This document shows positions 1 through 9,069 of a stretch of DNA of 64,000 nt, piece by piece. Source of the stretch: Planctomycetota bacterium (GTDB lineage Bacteria; Planctomycetota; Phycisphaerae; UBA1845; UTPLA1); assembly GCA_003576905.1 (NCBI GenBank), contig QEVG01000018.1, positions 24,313 to 88,312 of the forward strand. The letters run 5' to 3'. The notes beneath the pieces are model-generated. The model did not search any database, was not told where the DNA came from, and worked only from the letters and a program-made list of their open reading frames with translations. The position numbers and the translations under genes were made by a program. Each line of letters opens with the position of its first letter. Position 1 is the first letter of the stretch.

Positions 1-11
1 CCCGCGAGCGC

Positions 12-1214
12 ATGCTCCAAGAGCGGGTCCGGCAGATTGATGCCCAGCGCACGCGACAGCTTGTCGAGCAGTTTGGAGCGTCGGCCGAGGAGGCCAACAA
101 GCTCTTGGTGGAACTCGAATCCAAAGGGGCCGCTTTTCAGGCCCGGTTTGAAGGACTTCTGACGAATGATGACGGCAAGCGAATTGGCCAGGACCCAATC
201 GCCTTCAGGACATTCCTGCGTTACAGGGACGACCCCATCGCGCCGGCGGGCGAAATCGCAGCCCGGAAGAAGGCTGTCGAGTCACTCTTGTCTCAAATCA
301 AGGCCGAGCTGACGAGCCAAAACGTGGGCTTTTCACCGACTGATTCTCAACGGCGAGACGCCGCCGAACACGATTCATGGGCTCGGCAGCGACTTGCACA
401 AATCACGGTTCGCAACGATTGGATCGACGCCGCCCTGTCCAGAGCACCCAAACTTACAGACCCCAAAGCGGCAAAGTCCCTCGAATCCGTCATTCATGCC
501 TACGAAATCGAACAACAGGAATTCTGGGACCGCGCGCGCCTCAAAGGGGAGGCGGCGGCCAAGGCGGAATCGGAGTCGATACTGGTCGAAAAGGCTCGCA
601 TGGCCGAGCTTGAAAACCGGCTTCGAGAAGCTGAGGTCTTGATTCAGAAGATGAAAGCCGAGCAGGAAGTCGAGCTCAAGCGCATCGCCGTCGAGTCGCA
701 ACAGAAGCTTGCGCTTGCGGAGATTCGCGAGAAGAATCTCTTGGCTGAACTCGACCGCGCCAAGCAGGTGGCGGCTGCGGAACGCCGGCTTGAAGACGCG
801 AAAGCGGTAGCCAAGAGCAATCAAATCGATCTTGAAGCTGATAAGACACTGGATCGGCAACGCTGCGAAGACCCGGAAGTGAAGCGGCTGCTCGCCCCAT
901 TCCTTGCACAGGGCAAGTACCAGCCGGGCATGAACCGCGATGAAATGCTGACCGCCGACACGAAGGCTATTTCGCTATCCAGGCTGCGCGCCTTTGGCGC
1001 GTTAGAGCCAACATCAAACGGGATTCAGAAACTCTTAGAGGTCGCTACCAACAAGCACCTGAATCGCCCGATGGATACTACTCGGCCTCGCTGGGGCTAT
1101 AAGCCAAGGCTGCGGGACAACAAGCCCGAGGCGGTCGACGAAATCAAGAAAGCTCAGCAGCTACTTATCGAGCTGGGGCCAACGATGGTGGAGTTGGGCC
1201 TTCTGGCACCATGA
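12..1214 (+). CDS. Coiled-coil protein of unknown function, possibly 5'-partial
   Basis: I do not recognise this gene. The reading frame is open to the window edge (codons for R-E-R precede the first ATG at 12), so the true start may lie upstream. Residues about 180-270 form a long, charged, heptad-like helix rich in Glu, Lys, Ala and Arg, which predicts a coiled coil. The C-terminal third is a separate basic segment ending in a helix. There is no signal peptide or membrane segment, so it should be cytoplasmic. It lies 83 bases upstream of the abiE pair on the same strand, in a mobile island. A structural or partner role is possible but unproven. Confidence 0.6.
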   Translation: MLQERVRQIDAQRTRQLVEQFGASAEEANKLLVELESKGAAFQARFEGLLTNDDGKRIGQDPIAFRTFLRYRDDPIAPAGEIAARKKAVESLLSQIKAELTSQNVGFSPTDSQRRDAAEHDSWARQRLAQITVRNDWIDAALSRAPKLTDPKAAKSLESVIHAYEIEQQEFWDRARLKGEAAAKAESESILVEKARMAELENRLREAEVLIQKMKAEQEVELKRIAVESQQKLALAEIREKNLLAELDRAKQVAAAERRLEDAKAVAKSNQIDLEADKTLDRQRCEDPEVKRLLAPFLAQGKYQPGMNRDEMLTADTKAISLSRLRAFGALEPTSNGIQKLLEVATNKHLNRPMDTTRPRWGYKPRLRDNKPEAVDEIKKAQQLLIELGPTMVELGLLAP

Positions 1215-1268
1215 GGCGATGCCATCAACGCATTGAGCGTACTTTCATACGCAAAAGGCGCCTTGCAC

Positions 1269-1293
1269 AAACCTTCAAATTATTTTAAGGTTT
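1269..1293. promoter_or_regulatory. Operator-like inverted repeat upstream of abiEi
   Basis: AAACCTT at 1269-1275 and AAGGTTT at 1287-1293 are perfect inverted 7-base arms with an 11-base AT-rich spacer. The dyad ends four bases before the AbiEi ATG at 1298. AbiEi antitoxins of characterised AbiE systems repress their own promoter by binding inverted repeats, so this is a likely autoregulatory operator. The binding itself is inferred. Confidence 0.5.
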
Positions 1294-1297
1294 ATGC

Positions 1298-1912
1298 ATG
1301 ACCCCTTATCGGCCCGCCCGTGCTGCCCTGCGTCGCCTGACCGCCGTTGCCAACGGGCAGGGGGGGTATTTTACGGCCAAACAGGCCCAAGCGGCCGGCT
1401 ATGACTATCCCCATCTTGTCTACCATATTGATACGGGGAATTTTGAACGCGTAGGCCACGGAATCTATCGCCTGCCATCCGTGCGGCCAGCAGAACACGA
1501 TGATTTGATTCGCCTGACCCTTTGGAGCCGCGCCCGGGATGATCGGCCCCAAGCCGTCGTTTCGCATGAAACAGCGCTGGCACTCCATGAGCTAAGCGAC
1601 GTGCTACCATCGAAGACACACGTAACGGTGCCAAAGTCCTTTCGCAAAACAGCCCCGCGCGGCTGCGTCCTACATAAGGCTGCCATTCAGCCCGGCGACA
1701 TCGAGGAACGCGAAGGGTTTAGAATAACCGGCCCGCTCCGCACCCTCCTCGACGTGGCCGACTACACCTCCCAAGACCAACTCGAAAAGGCCGTTCGCCA
1801 AGCCCTGGAGCGAGGCCTCGTCAGACGGCGAGCGCTCGACTCCATCGTTTCCAAGCACGGGAAAAACGACCGTCTGTCCCGGGTATTGGCCTTGGTGGAT
1901 AATCGACCCTAA
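1298..1912 (+). CDS. abiEi: Type IV toxin-antitoxin AbiEi-family antitoxin
   Basis: This 204-residue protein fits the AbiEi family: an N-terminal winged-helix part (residues about 1-60, containing the family-like GGYFTAKQA and a YHIDTGNFERVGHGIYRL segment) followed by the C-terminal antitoxin domain (SHETALALHELSD, then a conserved TLLDVADY stretch near residue 150). AbiEi neutralises the AbiEii nucleotidyltransferase and represses the operon. Its partner starts 29 bases downstream on the same strand. AbiE systems act by abortive infection and also stabilise mobile elements, which suits this island. The ATG at 1298 lies just behind an inverted repeat that may be its operator. Confidence 0.9.
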   Translation: MTPYRPARAALRRLTAVANGQGGYFTAKQAQAAGYDYPHLVYHIDTGNFERVGHGIYRLPSVRPAEHDDLIRLTLWSRARDDRPQAVVSHETALALHELSDVLPSKTHVTVPKSFRKTAPRGCVLHKAAIQPGDIEEREGFRITGPLRTLLDVADYTSQDQLEKAVRQALERGLVRRRALDSIVSKHGKNDRLSRVLALVDNRP

Positions 1913-1941
1913 GCAAAGCACCATCGAACAAGGGTCAACCA

Positions 1942-2820
1942 GTGGCCAAGTCCTTTGAAAACGCCGCGGCATTTCGCACTTCACTTGAGCAACGCTTGAA
2001 GACACTTGCCAAGGCCCGTGGCATGCCCATGAACTCCCTGCGGCTGAAAGTCGTCATCGAGCGCCTGCTTGCCAGGCTCTTTGCGCGCCCAGCAGCCCCG
2101 TGGCTTCTCAAAGGCGGCTACGCCATGGAACTTCGCTATCGGCCAACCGCACGAACCACCAAAGACATTGACTTGGGTATCGCGGACCCGCCCGCGGGCA
2201 TGACGGCACCAGCGCGACTTGACGCCATAAGAGACGAACTCCAGGAGGCGGCAGAGCTGGACCTTGGCGATTTCCTTCAATTCCGAATCAGCAGCCCATC
2301 GAACGAGCTGCAGGGCGCACCACAGGGCGGCGGTCGATTTCCGGTCGAGGTGCTTCTTGCCGGAAAGACCTACGCACGATTCCATATCGACATCGGCATT
2401 GGCGATGTACCGACCGGCCAGCCGGAACGGCTTATCGGCGAAGACGTGCTCGCGTTTGCCGGCGTCAGGCCCGCCGAGGTGCTCGCGATACCCAAGGCGC
2501 AGCAATTTGCCGAGAAGATCCATGCGTACACGTTTCCCTGGACGGATCGGCCAAACACAAGAACCAAGGACATCATCGACTTGATAATGCTCATCCAACG
2601 AGACCCGCCAAGCCCGGACTCGCTGCGCCAAGCGTTGCGGCTAACGTTTAACCGCCGCGGCACGCATCCGCTCCCGACGAAACTTCCCAAGCCGCCCGAG
2701 GCTTGGCAAAGAGATTTCGAGTTGATGGCCAAAGAAACAGAACTGCCGACGCGGGACATGTCGGAAGGCTTTGCCATCGTCGAACGCTTCTGGAATGAAA
2801 ACGAGCTTGGAGCGACCTGA
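1942..2820 (+). CDS. abiEii: AbiEii/AbiGii-family nucleotidyltransferase toxin
   Basis: A 292-residue AbiEii-type nucleotidyltransferase, starting at GTG. The family core is visible at residues about 50-75: LLKGGYAMELRY with the double glycine, then TKDIDLGI carrying the metal-binding D-x-D. Later, KAQQFAEKIHAY and RTKDIIDL match the conserved helical part of the family. AbiEii toxins are thought to transfer nucleotides, in some members onto tRNA, which stops growth. It follows the AbiEi antitoxin by 29 bases and is presumably cotranscribed with it. Length is typical and no key residue seems lost, so the pair looks functional. Confidence 0.9.
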   Translation: MAKSFENAAAFRTSLEQRLKTLAKARGMPMNSLRLKVVIERLLARLFARPAAPWLLKGGYAMELRYRPTARTTKDIDLGIADPPAGMTAPARLDAIRDELQEAAELDLGDFLQFRISSPSNELQGAPQGGGRFPVEVLLAGKTYARFHIDIGIGDVPTGQPERLIGEDVLAFAGVRPAEVLAIPKAQQFAEKIHAYTFPWTDRPNTRTKDIIDLIMLIQRDPPSPDSLRQALRLTFNRRGTHPLPTKLPKPPEAWQRDFELMAKETELPTRDMSEGFAIVERFWNENELGAT

Positions 2821-2840
2821 TCCGGTTCCCCTTTCCCGGA

Positions 2841-2874
2841 TTGACGGTGTAACATAAAGGACGTTATGATACGC
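2841..2874 (+). promoter_or_regulatory. Promoter of the integrase gene overlapping a Xer-like dyad
   Basis: TTGACG at 2841-2846 and TATGAT at 2865-2870, 18 bases apart, form a good sigma-70-type promoter about 55 bases upstream of the integrase start. The same bases hold a dyad: GTAACATAA (2849-2857), a 6-base spacer AGGACG, then TTATGATAC (2864-2872), 8 of 9 arm positions matching. The CATAA-N6-TTATG core is laid out like a dif/Xer recombination core. It could be an operator for self-repression, a recombination site, or both. No second copy was noticed in the window. Confidence 0.45.
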
Positions 2875-2924
2875 CAATCGAGCGGCAGGGGAGTTTCGTC
2901 GGTAACGCTGTTTGAAGCCGAAGC

Positions 2925-3935
2925 TTGCCCGCGACTGCCACTAACACCGGAAGGAGCATGAGCGGCGAAATCTCCCTCGCATCAAGAAAGCAGCTTGGCC
3001 GAATCGGGCTTGAGGCGCTTCCATCCATCGTCGCCCAGGCCGGGGAGCGCGCCAGTCGCCGGTTCATCGAGTTCTTCACCGCAAACATCAGGAACAAGAA
3101 TACGCGGCTGGCATACGCTCGGGCTGTGGCCACATTCTTTGATTGGTGCGACTCGCGCGGCTTGCGGCTCGAATCGATTGAGCCGGTTGTTGTGGCCGCG
3201 TACATCGAGGAGCTTCAGAAGTCGCTCGCGGCGCCATCCGTCAAACAGAACCTCGCCGCGATCCGCATGCTTTTTGATTGGCTTGTCGTTGGCCAGGTCG
3301 TGCCGTTCAATCCGGCAGCATCGGTCCGCGGCCCCAAACACGTCGTAAAGCGCGGTAAGACACCCGTCTTAACCGCCGACCAGGCCCGAAAGCTGCTCGA
3401 TTCCATCGACACAGAGACCATCGTCGGCCTACGCGACCGGGCGCTCATCGGCGTGATGGTCTATTCGTTCGCCCGCGTCGGCGCCGTCGTCGCCATGCGC
3501 GTTGAGGACTATTTCCAGAGCGGCAAACGCTGGCAAGTCCGACTTCACGAAAAAGGAGGAAAGCGCCATGAAGTTCCGGCCCACCACAACGCTGAGGCCT
3601 ATTTAGACGCCTACATCCAAGCCGCCGGCATCAACCGGGACAAGAAAACTCCCCTATTCCGCAGCGTAAACCGCCACCGCCGCGTCACCGAAAGACCCAT
3701 GCACAGGCTTGACGTTCTCCGTATGATTCGACGCCGCGCCCGGGCCGCAGGCTTGCCCCAAACTACGTGTTGTCATACGTTTAGGGCCACCGGAATCACG
3801 GCGTATCTGGAAAACGGCGGCACGATTGAAAACGCCCAGGCGATCGCCGCCCACGAGTCGCCGCGAACAACGAAGCTCTACGACCGCACGAGCGATGAGA
3901 TCACGTTGGATGAAGTGGAACGGATCGCGATTTGA
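2925..3935 (+). CDS. Tyrosine recombinase (XerC/D-like integrase)
   Basis: A 336-residue tyrosine recombinase with a SAM-like core-binding domain (residues about 45-125) and a catalytic domain. With the TTG at 2925 as start, the catalytic set reads R184 (ARVGA), a Lys in the beta hairpin (HEKGGK), H284-x-x-R287 (HTFR), H310 and nucleophile Y319. The start is uncertain: an ATG at 2958 follows a GGAAGGAG at poor spacing. Its stop codon overlaps an alternative TTG start of the next gene and precedes that gene's ATG by only five bases, so the recombinase appears translationally coupled to the defence helicase. It probably moves or rearranges this part of the island. Confidence 0.9.
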   Translation: MPATATNTGRSMSGEISLASRKQLGRIGLEALPSIVAQAGERASRRFIEFFTANIRNKNTRLAYARAVATFFDWCDSRGLRLESIEPVVVAAYIEELQKSLAAPSVKQNLAAIRMLFDWLVVGQVVPFNPAASVRGPKHVVKRGKTPVLTADQARKLLDSIDTETIVGLRDRALIGVMVYSFARVGAVVAMRVEDYFQSGKRWQVRLHEKGGKRHEVPAHHNAEAYLDAYIQAAGINRDKKTPLFRSVNRHRRVTERPMHRLDVLRMIRRRARAAGLPQTTCCHTFRATGITAYLENGGTIENAQAIAAHESPRTTKLYDRTSDEITLDEVERIAI

Positions 3936-3940
3936 AGGTC

Positions 3941-6900
3941 ATGACTATCGACGCACTCAAACCAGGTTCGACTGTACGTGGCGCTCTCTTCCCGGAGCCG
4001 GTCCAAGTGATCGTCTGTACTCCGCTCGGCCGTTCGTTCAAGCTGGTTGGGAAGGGACTCGATTCGGGGCGCGTTTATGAGCCGGTCCTGGACTCCAGTC
4101 AACTTGCCGCCCTTCAGATTAGTCCTGAACAGCCGCCGTTTGACGGCGACCCAATGCAGTTTCGGCTCGGCGTAGAGGCCCTCCGACTGACGCTAGCCTA
4201 CGAGTACGACCCTTACTTCTCACTTTCAATCGCCCGCGTAGATCCCCTGCCCCACCAGCTTGAAGCCGTCTACGACTATTTCATCAAGCTCCCTCGCATT
4301 CGATTCTTGCTCGCCGATGACCCGGGCGCTGGCAAGACGATCATGGCCGGCCTCTTGCTCAAGGAACTCAAAGTCAGGGGCTTGGCAAGTCGAACCCTCA
4401 TCGTCACGCCCGCAAACCTGACGTTTCAATGGCAGCGCGAACTCAAGGACAAGTTCCGCGAGACTTTTGAGATCGTTCGCGGTGACGTGCTAAGAGCAAA
4501 CTATGGGACGAACCCGTGGCAGGAAAAGAAGCAGGTCATCACGTCCGTGTCATGGGTGTCGCGAGTCGACGATGCTCGTGAAAGTCTCCTTCGCAGCCAT
4601 TGGGACCTGATAATTGTTGATGAAGCCCACAAGATGTCGGCATACAGCGCCGACAAGAAAACACTCGCCTATCAGCTTGGTGAACATTTGTCGGCCATGA
4701 CCGATCATTACCTTTTGATGACGGCAACGCCGCACAAGGGCGATCCGGAGAACTTTTGCCTATTTCTACGACTCCTCGACGATGACGTGTACGGAGACGT
4801 AAAGAGCCTCGAAGAGGCGATGCAGCGAAACTCGGCGCCGTTTTATCTGCGACGAATAAAAGAGGCGCTGGTCACTTTTCCCGACCCTGACACCGGCCAG
4901 ATAAAAAAGCTCTTCACGAAGCGAAACGTCCAAACGGTAAAGTTCCAGATCGACAGTGATGAGTGGGACCTCTACGACGCGCTCACGCGCTACGTTGAAG
5001 ACCAATCCATCAAGGCTCAGGCCGCTAACGCCACGACCGGCCGCGCCGTTGGCTTCACGATGGCCATGCTCCAGCGCCGACTGGCATCCAGCGTTTATGC
5101 CGCACGTCGAAGCCTTGAGCGGATGCGTGAGAAACGCGAGAAGATTCTCAAGGACCCGCAAGCCTATCGTCAGGAGCAGATTGCCAAGAAGCTGCCCGAC
5201 GACTTCGACGACCTTCCTGAAGACGAGCAACAGGAGATCCTTGGTGAGCTGGAGGATGTTGTTGCCTCCATTGACCCCGCTGCGCTTCGTGAAGAAATCC
5301 TTCAACTTACCAAGCTGATCGACCAAGCCCGAGTGCTAGAGCAACGTGAAGTCGAAACCAAGCTCAATCGGCTTCGTGAGGTCCTTTCCGAACAGGGAGC
5401 GTTCAAAGACCCGACAATGAAGCTCCTTCTCTTCTCGGAGCATAAGGACACGCTGGATTACTTAGTAGGCAAGCTCACCGAATGGGGCCTTTCCGTCACG
5501 CAAATCCACGGCGGGATGAAGATCGGTGACCGAGACACGCCTGGCAGCCGCATCCACGCGGAGCGCGAGTTTCGGGAATCCGCCCAGGTTCTCGTCGCCA
5601 CCGAAGCCGCTGGCGAAGGCATAAACCTTCAGTTCTGCTGGTTCATGATCAATTACGACATCCCGTGGAATCCCGTCCGGCTCGAACAGCGCATGGGCCG
5701 CATCCACCGCTACGGTCAGGAAAAGGATTGCCTCATTTTCAATTTCGTCGCGACAAATACTCGCGAAGGGCGTGTGCTCCAGAAGCTCTTTGAACGCCTG
5801 GAGCAGATCGAGCACGATCTCGACCCGCTGCGCACCGGCAAAGTCTTCAACGTGCTCGGTGACGTTTTTCCCGCGAATCAACTGGAGAAGATGATCCGGG
5901 AGATGTACCTCCACAATCAAACCGAGGAGAGCATCAAGGCCCGCATCGTTCGGGAAGTCGATACGCAGCGGTTCCGCCAAATCACCGATTCAACGCTAGA
6001 AGGCTTGGCCAAGCGCGAGCTAAATCTCTCAGCAATCGTCGGCAAGTCAGCCGAGGCCCGCGAGCGACGGCTTGTTCCCGAAGTCATTGAAGATTTCTTC
6101 GTCCAGGCAAGCCCCGTGGTCGGGCTGTTGCCGAAAGAAACCGCTACCGGCTCTCACCTCTATCGCATCGGGCGCGTCCCGCGCCACCTGTGGGCGATGG
6201 GTGATAGGCTCGAACCCCGCTTCGGAAAGTTCGGCCACGAATACAAGCAAATCGTTTTCGACAAGGCGCTACTCACCAAAGACCCCACCTGCGAATGGGT
6301 CACGCCCGGCCATCCGCTCTTCGAGACCGTTCGCCAAACGCTCTGGGAGCAGGTCCGCGAGGGGCTGGCTCGCGGCTCGGTCTTTTACGACCTGCACAGC
6401 AGCACGGCCTATCACCTCGACGTGTTCTCTGCGTCAGTAAAGGATGGGCTGGGCAACGAACTTCACCGGCGCCTATTCGTCGTACAGGCTGGCCATGATG
6501 GCCAACTTTCGGTCCGGCAACCGACCATTTTTCTTGATCTTGCCCTCGCCCCCATTGGCACTGCCCCTTCGACGGCCGAGACCTTTCCTGCCCGCGAACG
6601 CCGCGAGCAGGCGCTGACCGAGCAATGCCTGACCGCGTTTCTGGCCGAGATCGCATCGCAGCGAAAGAAGGAAACCGACACCATCCGCCGTCACATCGAA
6701 ATCAGTCTCAATGAATTGATCCATCGCCAGCAATTGACCTTCGCGGGCTTTCACGAGCAGGCCGCCAAGCTAACCACCACGCCGCCGTGGCTCGCCGCAA
6801 GCATGAAGCAGTCGGAGGACCGGTTGGAGGAACTCAACGCCCGCCGCGAGCACCGGCTTGCCGACCTCGACCGCGAATGCCAGTGCACAATCGGCGACAT

Positions 6901-7366
6901 ACAGCACGTCGGCTCCGCGTGGGTCCTTCCCCACCCCGAGCGTACTTCACCCGGCGTGGCCCCGATGGTGCGCGACGAGGAGATTGAGCGCATCGCCGTA
7001 CAGGCCGTTGTCGCCCATGAATTAGCTGATGGACGCAACGCGGAAAGCGTCGAGGCACAGAATCGTGGCTTCGATCTGATCTCTCGCCGACCGCACCCGG
7101 AGGACCCTCAGACGGCTGTCGAAGTGCGTTTCATCGAGGTCAAGGGCCGCGCCGGTGTCGGCGAGGTCGCTCTCACCACCAACGAGTACAAGACGGCAGA
7201 GCGGCTCAAGAACGACTATTGGCTATACGTCGTTTACAACTGCGGCTCCAAGCCCGAGGTCCACATTATTCGTAATCCGGCCCGGCTGGGGTGGAAGCCC
7301 GTCGTAACCGTTGAACATTACGCGGTCGATGCGCGCTCAATCATCGCCGCGGAGGAAAAGGCATGA
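3941..7366 (+). CDS. SNF2/HepA-type helicase with C-terminal DUF3883 nuclease-like domain
   Basis: A large superfamily-2 helicase of 1141 residues if the ATG at 3941 is used (a TTG at 3932 overlaps the integrase stop). Walker A is GAGKT with K132, the DEAH box is D227-E-A-H, motif III is MTATPHKG, and the helicase C-terminal lobe has ATEAAGEGINLQ and QRMGRIHRYGQ. A helical acidic insert (residues about 400-480) lies between the lobes. The C-terminus carries a DUF3883-like segment with F-I-E1066-V-K1068-G-R, a PD-(D/E)XK-like signature. Related helicases translocate on DNA in BREX, DISARM and DUF499/DUF1156 defence loci. It starts a co-directional operon and overlaps the next gene by four bases (ATGA). 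Confidence 0.88.
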   Translation: MTIDALKPGSTVRGALFPEPVQVIVCTPLGRSFKLVGKGLDSGRVYEPVLDSSQLAALQISPEQPPFDGDPMQFRLGVEALRLTLAYEYDPYFSLSIARVDPLPHQLEAVYDYFIKLPRIRFLLADDPGAGKTIMAGLLLKELKVRGLASRTLIVTPANLTFQWQRELKDKFRETFEIVRGDVLRANYGTNPWQEKKQVITSVSWVSRVDDARESLLRSHWDLIIVDEAHKMSAYSADKKTLAYQLGEHLSAMTDHYLLMTATPHKGDPENFCLFLRLLDDDVYGDVKSLEEAMQRNSAPFYLRRIKEALVTFPDPDTGQIKKLFTKRNVQTVKFQIDSDEWDLYDALTRYVEDQSIKAQAANATTGRAVGFTMAMLQRRLASSVYAARRSLERMREKREKILKDPQAYRQEQIAKKLPDDFDDLPEDEQQEILGELEDVVASIDPAALREEILQLTKLIDQARVLEQREVETKLNRLREVLSEQGAFKDPTMKLLLFSEHKDTLDYLVGKLTEWGLSVTQIHGGMKIGDRDTPGSRIHAEREFRESAQVLVATEAAGEGINLQFCWFMINYDIPWNPVRLEQRMGRIHRYGQEKDCLIFNFVATNTREGRVLQKLFERLEQIEHDLDPLRTGKVFNVLGDVFPANQLEKMIREMYLHNQTEESIKARIVREVDTQRFRQITDSTLEGLAKRELNLSAIVGKSAEARERRLVPEVIEDFFVQASPVVGLLPKETATGSHLYRIGRVPRHLWAMGDRLEPRFGKFGHEYKQIVFDKALLTKDPTCEWVTPGHPLFETVRQTLWEQVREGLARGSVFYDLHSSTAYHLDVFSASVKDGLGNELHRRLFVVQAGHDGQLSVRQPTIFLDLALAPIGTAPSTAETFPARERREQALTEQCLTAFLAEIASQRKKETDTIRRHIEISLNELIHRQQLTFAGFHEQAAKLTTTPPWLAASMKQSEDRLEELNARREHRLADLDRECQCTIGDIQHVGSAWVLPHPERTSPGVAPMVRDEEIERIAVQAVVAHELADGRNAESVEAQNRGFDLISRRPHPEDPQTAVEVRFIEVKGRAGVGEVALTTNEYKTAERLKNDYWLYVVYNCGSKPEVHIIRNPARLGWKPVVTVEHYAVDARSIIAAEEKA

Positions 7367-9069
7367 GCGAGTCACCCGCTGAGCCATCCTTTGACGCCAT
7401 GTCGTTTCTACAACATCGTGATCTTCGCGCCGAGAACGTCATCGGGCCACCGAATGTGACGCTCTACGTGGAATCGCCCATTGTGCACGCACCGCAACAG
7501 GAATGGACCGCAGGCTATTGGCAATCACAACACTGGGTAGAATCATTTCTCATCGACAGAGCCGACTATGACAAATGCCGGTCTGCACAGTTTGAGCACT
7601 TCCGTGGCATTACCGATGCCTTCAAAACCGATTGTTACGAAGATCCCCCACAATACGTTCCAGGCGAGCAAGCTGAACTCTATTGCGAGGATAATGGAGT
7701 CGTCGCCGTTGAACCAGTTTACTTTGATCAATTTTGGGACGGTTTGCATGGAAAGTGTCTGATCGAACCGGCCCAACGGCTGACGCTCTATCTGGAGCTT
7801 GTGCAGCAACCCGAGCCTGATGCAGCCGTCACAAAATGGATTGATCCTTACAACGACAACGCCGTACTCGTGCGCAACGACCACGGAGATCGGGCACGCC
7901 TCCGCACTCTAACGATTCGATTGGACCGACTCCGAGATTACCTCGCGGCTCGCGGCAAGGCCTTATACATCCGGCGATGGTGTCAGCGATATTTCACCCT
8001 CAACAACGACCGATTGGATGCCATACAACACGAGAGCACAGTTGACATCAACGACGGAAGCATTTATTTCGAGCGGAGAAACGTGGTCGCGTCCCCCAGC
8101 ATCGAGTCCATTTTCAACCAGCACTTCCTGATCGAACCCGCCCGGCGACCTTCTCACTACAAGTTACACGACTATCGCAACGAAGAACCCCCCGTCGAGT
8201 TCCTCGACGAGCGCGGCGACCCCATCACGCCCGACAGGGGTGTTCCTCTCTTGAGCGTGATCTCTTTCCGGCGACAGGTGCTCGACCAATTCCAGACGAA
8301 CGTCGATGGCGGATGGAGCCTTCAATCAATCGCCCCTGGCAGCATGTGGCTTATTTTCCCGCGCGGTCAAAACCTCCATGTGTCGGACAGTTCCCACGGT
8401 CAGATTCAGTGCTTCCTTAAGGATCTCCATGAATTGGACCACGAATACCAGGAGTACATGCGGGGCTTTTGCGAGATGTCCCAGGGCAAGCCTCATCCCA
8501 ACTGGTCGCGCCCGTCGATGGGTGACGGTCCGCCGCAACAAGAAGCTTTCCACCGGCGATTGAATGCTGCCAAACGTCGGCTGTGCGACGCAATCAGCCC
8601 GATTTCCGCCGACTCTCCTTTCGCTTGCATGGCCGATCCAATTCGCAGCACAGACATCGTTCGGCCACACCCCAACGATGGCCGTGAATTCGCCCGGGTT
8701 TGCAAGGAGATCTATCGCAAGCTCCTTGTCGAAAATCGACCTGGAGCATTCATTCGCGCATTTGGATTGACACCGCCCGCGGACGGTAGGTCGCTCGCCG
8801 CGATCAGAGCGCTATGTGACAAGTTCGCACCTGAAAAGGCTGACCAGCTTTACGATCCGTTTCGCGCGCTCAACGGCTTCAGACAGGTGGATGCCCATCC
8901 AAAGCCGATGGAAGACGCTCTTCAAGCCTCGGGCTATGACGCACAGCCGGATTTTGGGGCGCGCTTTGATCGTCTTTTCGAGGAACTCTGCTCTGCTCTG
9001 GAAACAATGGCGATTCTCGTTGAGCGAGAGGTTGCCAGAATCGAAATCGAAAGACCTGCCACCGCATGA
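7363..9069 (+). CDS. Unknown defence-operon protein with C-terminal HEPN-like motif
   Basis: I do not recognise the family of this 568-residue protein. It has no signal peptide or membrane helix. The C-terminal part ends in two amphipathic helices around the motif R507-Q-V-D-A-H512-P, an R-x4-H arrangement followed by a long helix. This matches the active-site pattern of HEPN ribonucleases, which are common toxins in defence systems; the match is a motif observation only. The first 400 residues are beta-rich and aromatic and resemble nothing I can name. The gene overlaps both neighbours by four bases (ATGA), so it should be made in step with the helicase and methyltransferase. Confidence 0.7.
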   Translation: MSESPAEPSFDAMSFLQHRDLRAENVIGPPNVTLYVESPIVHAPQQEWTAGYWQSQHWVESFLIDRADYDKCRSAQFEHFRGITDAFKTDCYEDPPQYVPGEQAELYCEDNGVVAVEPVYFDQFWDGLHGKCLIEPAQRLTLYLELVQQPEPDAAVTKWIDPYNDNAVLVRNDHGDRARLRTLTIRLDRLRDYLAARGKALYIRRWCQRYFTLNNDRLDAIQHESTVDINDGSIYFERRNVVASPSIESIFNQHFLIEPARRPSHYKLHDYRNEEPPVEFLDERGDPITPDRGVPLLSVISFRRQVLDQFQTNVDGGWSLQSIAPGSMWLIFPRGQNLHVSDSSHGQIQCFLKDLHELDHEYQEYMRGFCEMSQGKPHPNWSRPSMGDGPPQQEAFHRRLNAAKRRLCDAISPISADSPFACMADPIRSTDIVRPHPNDGREFARVCKEIYRKLLVENRPGAFIRAFGLTPPADGRSLAAIRALCDKFAPEKADQLYDPFRALNGFRQVDAHPKPMEDALQASGYDAQPDFGARFDRLFEELCSALETMAILVEREVARIEIERPATA

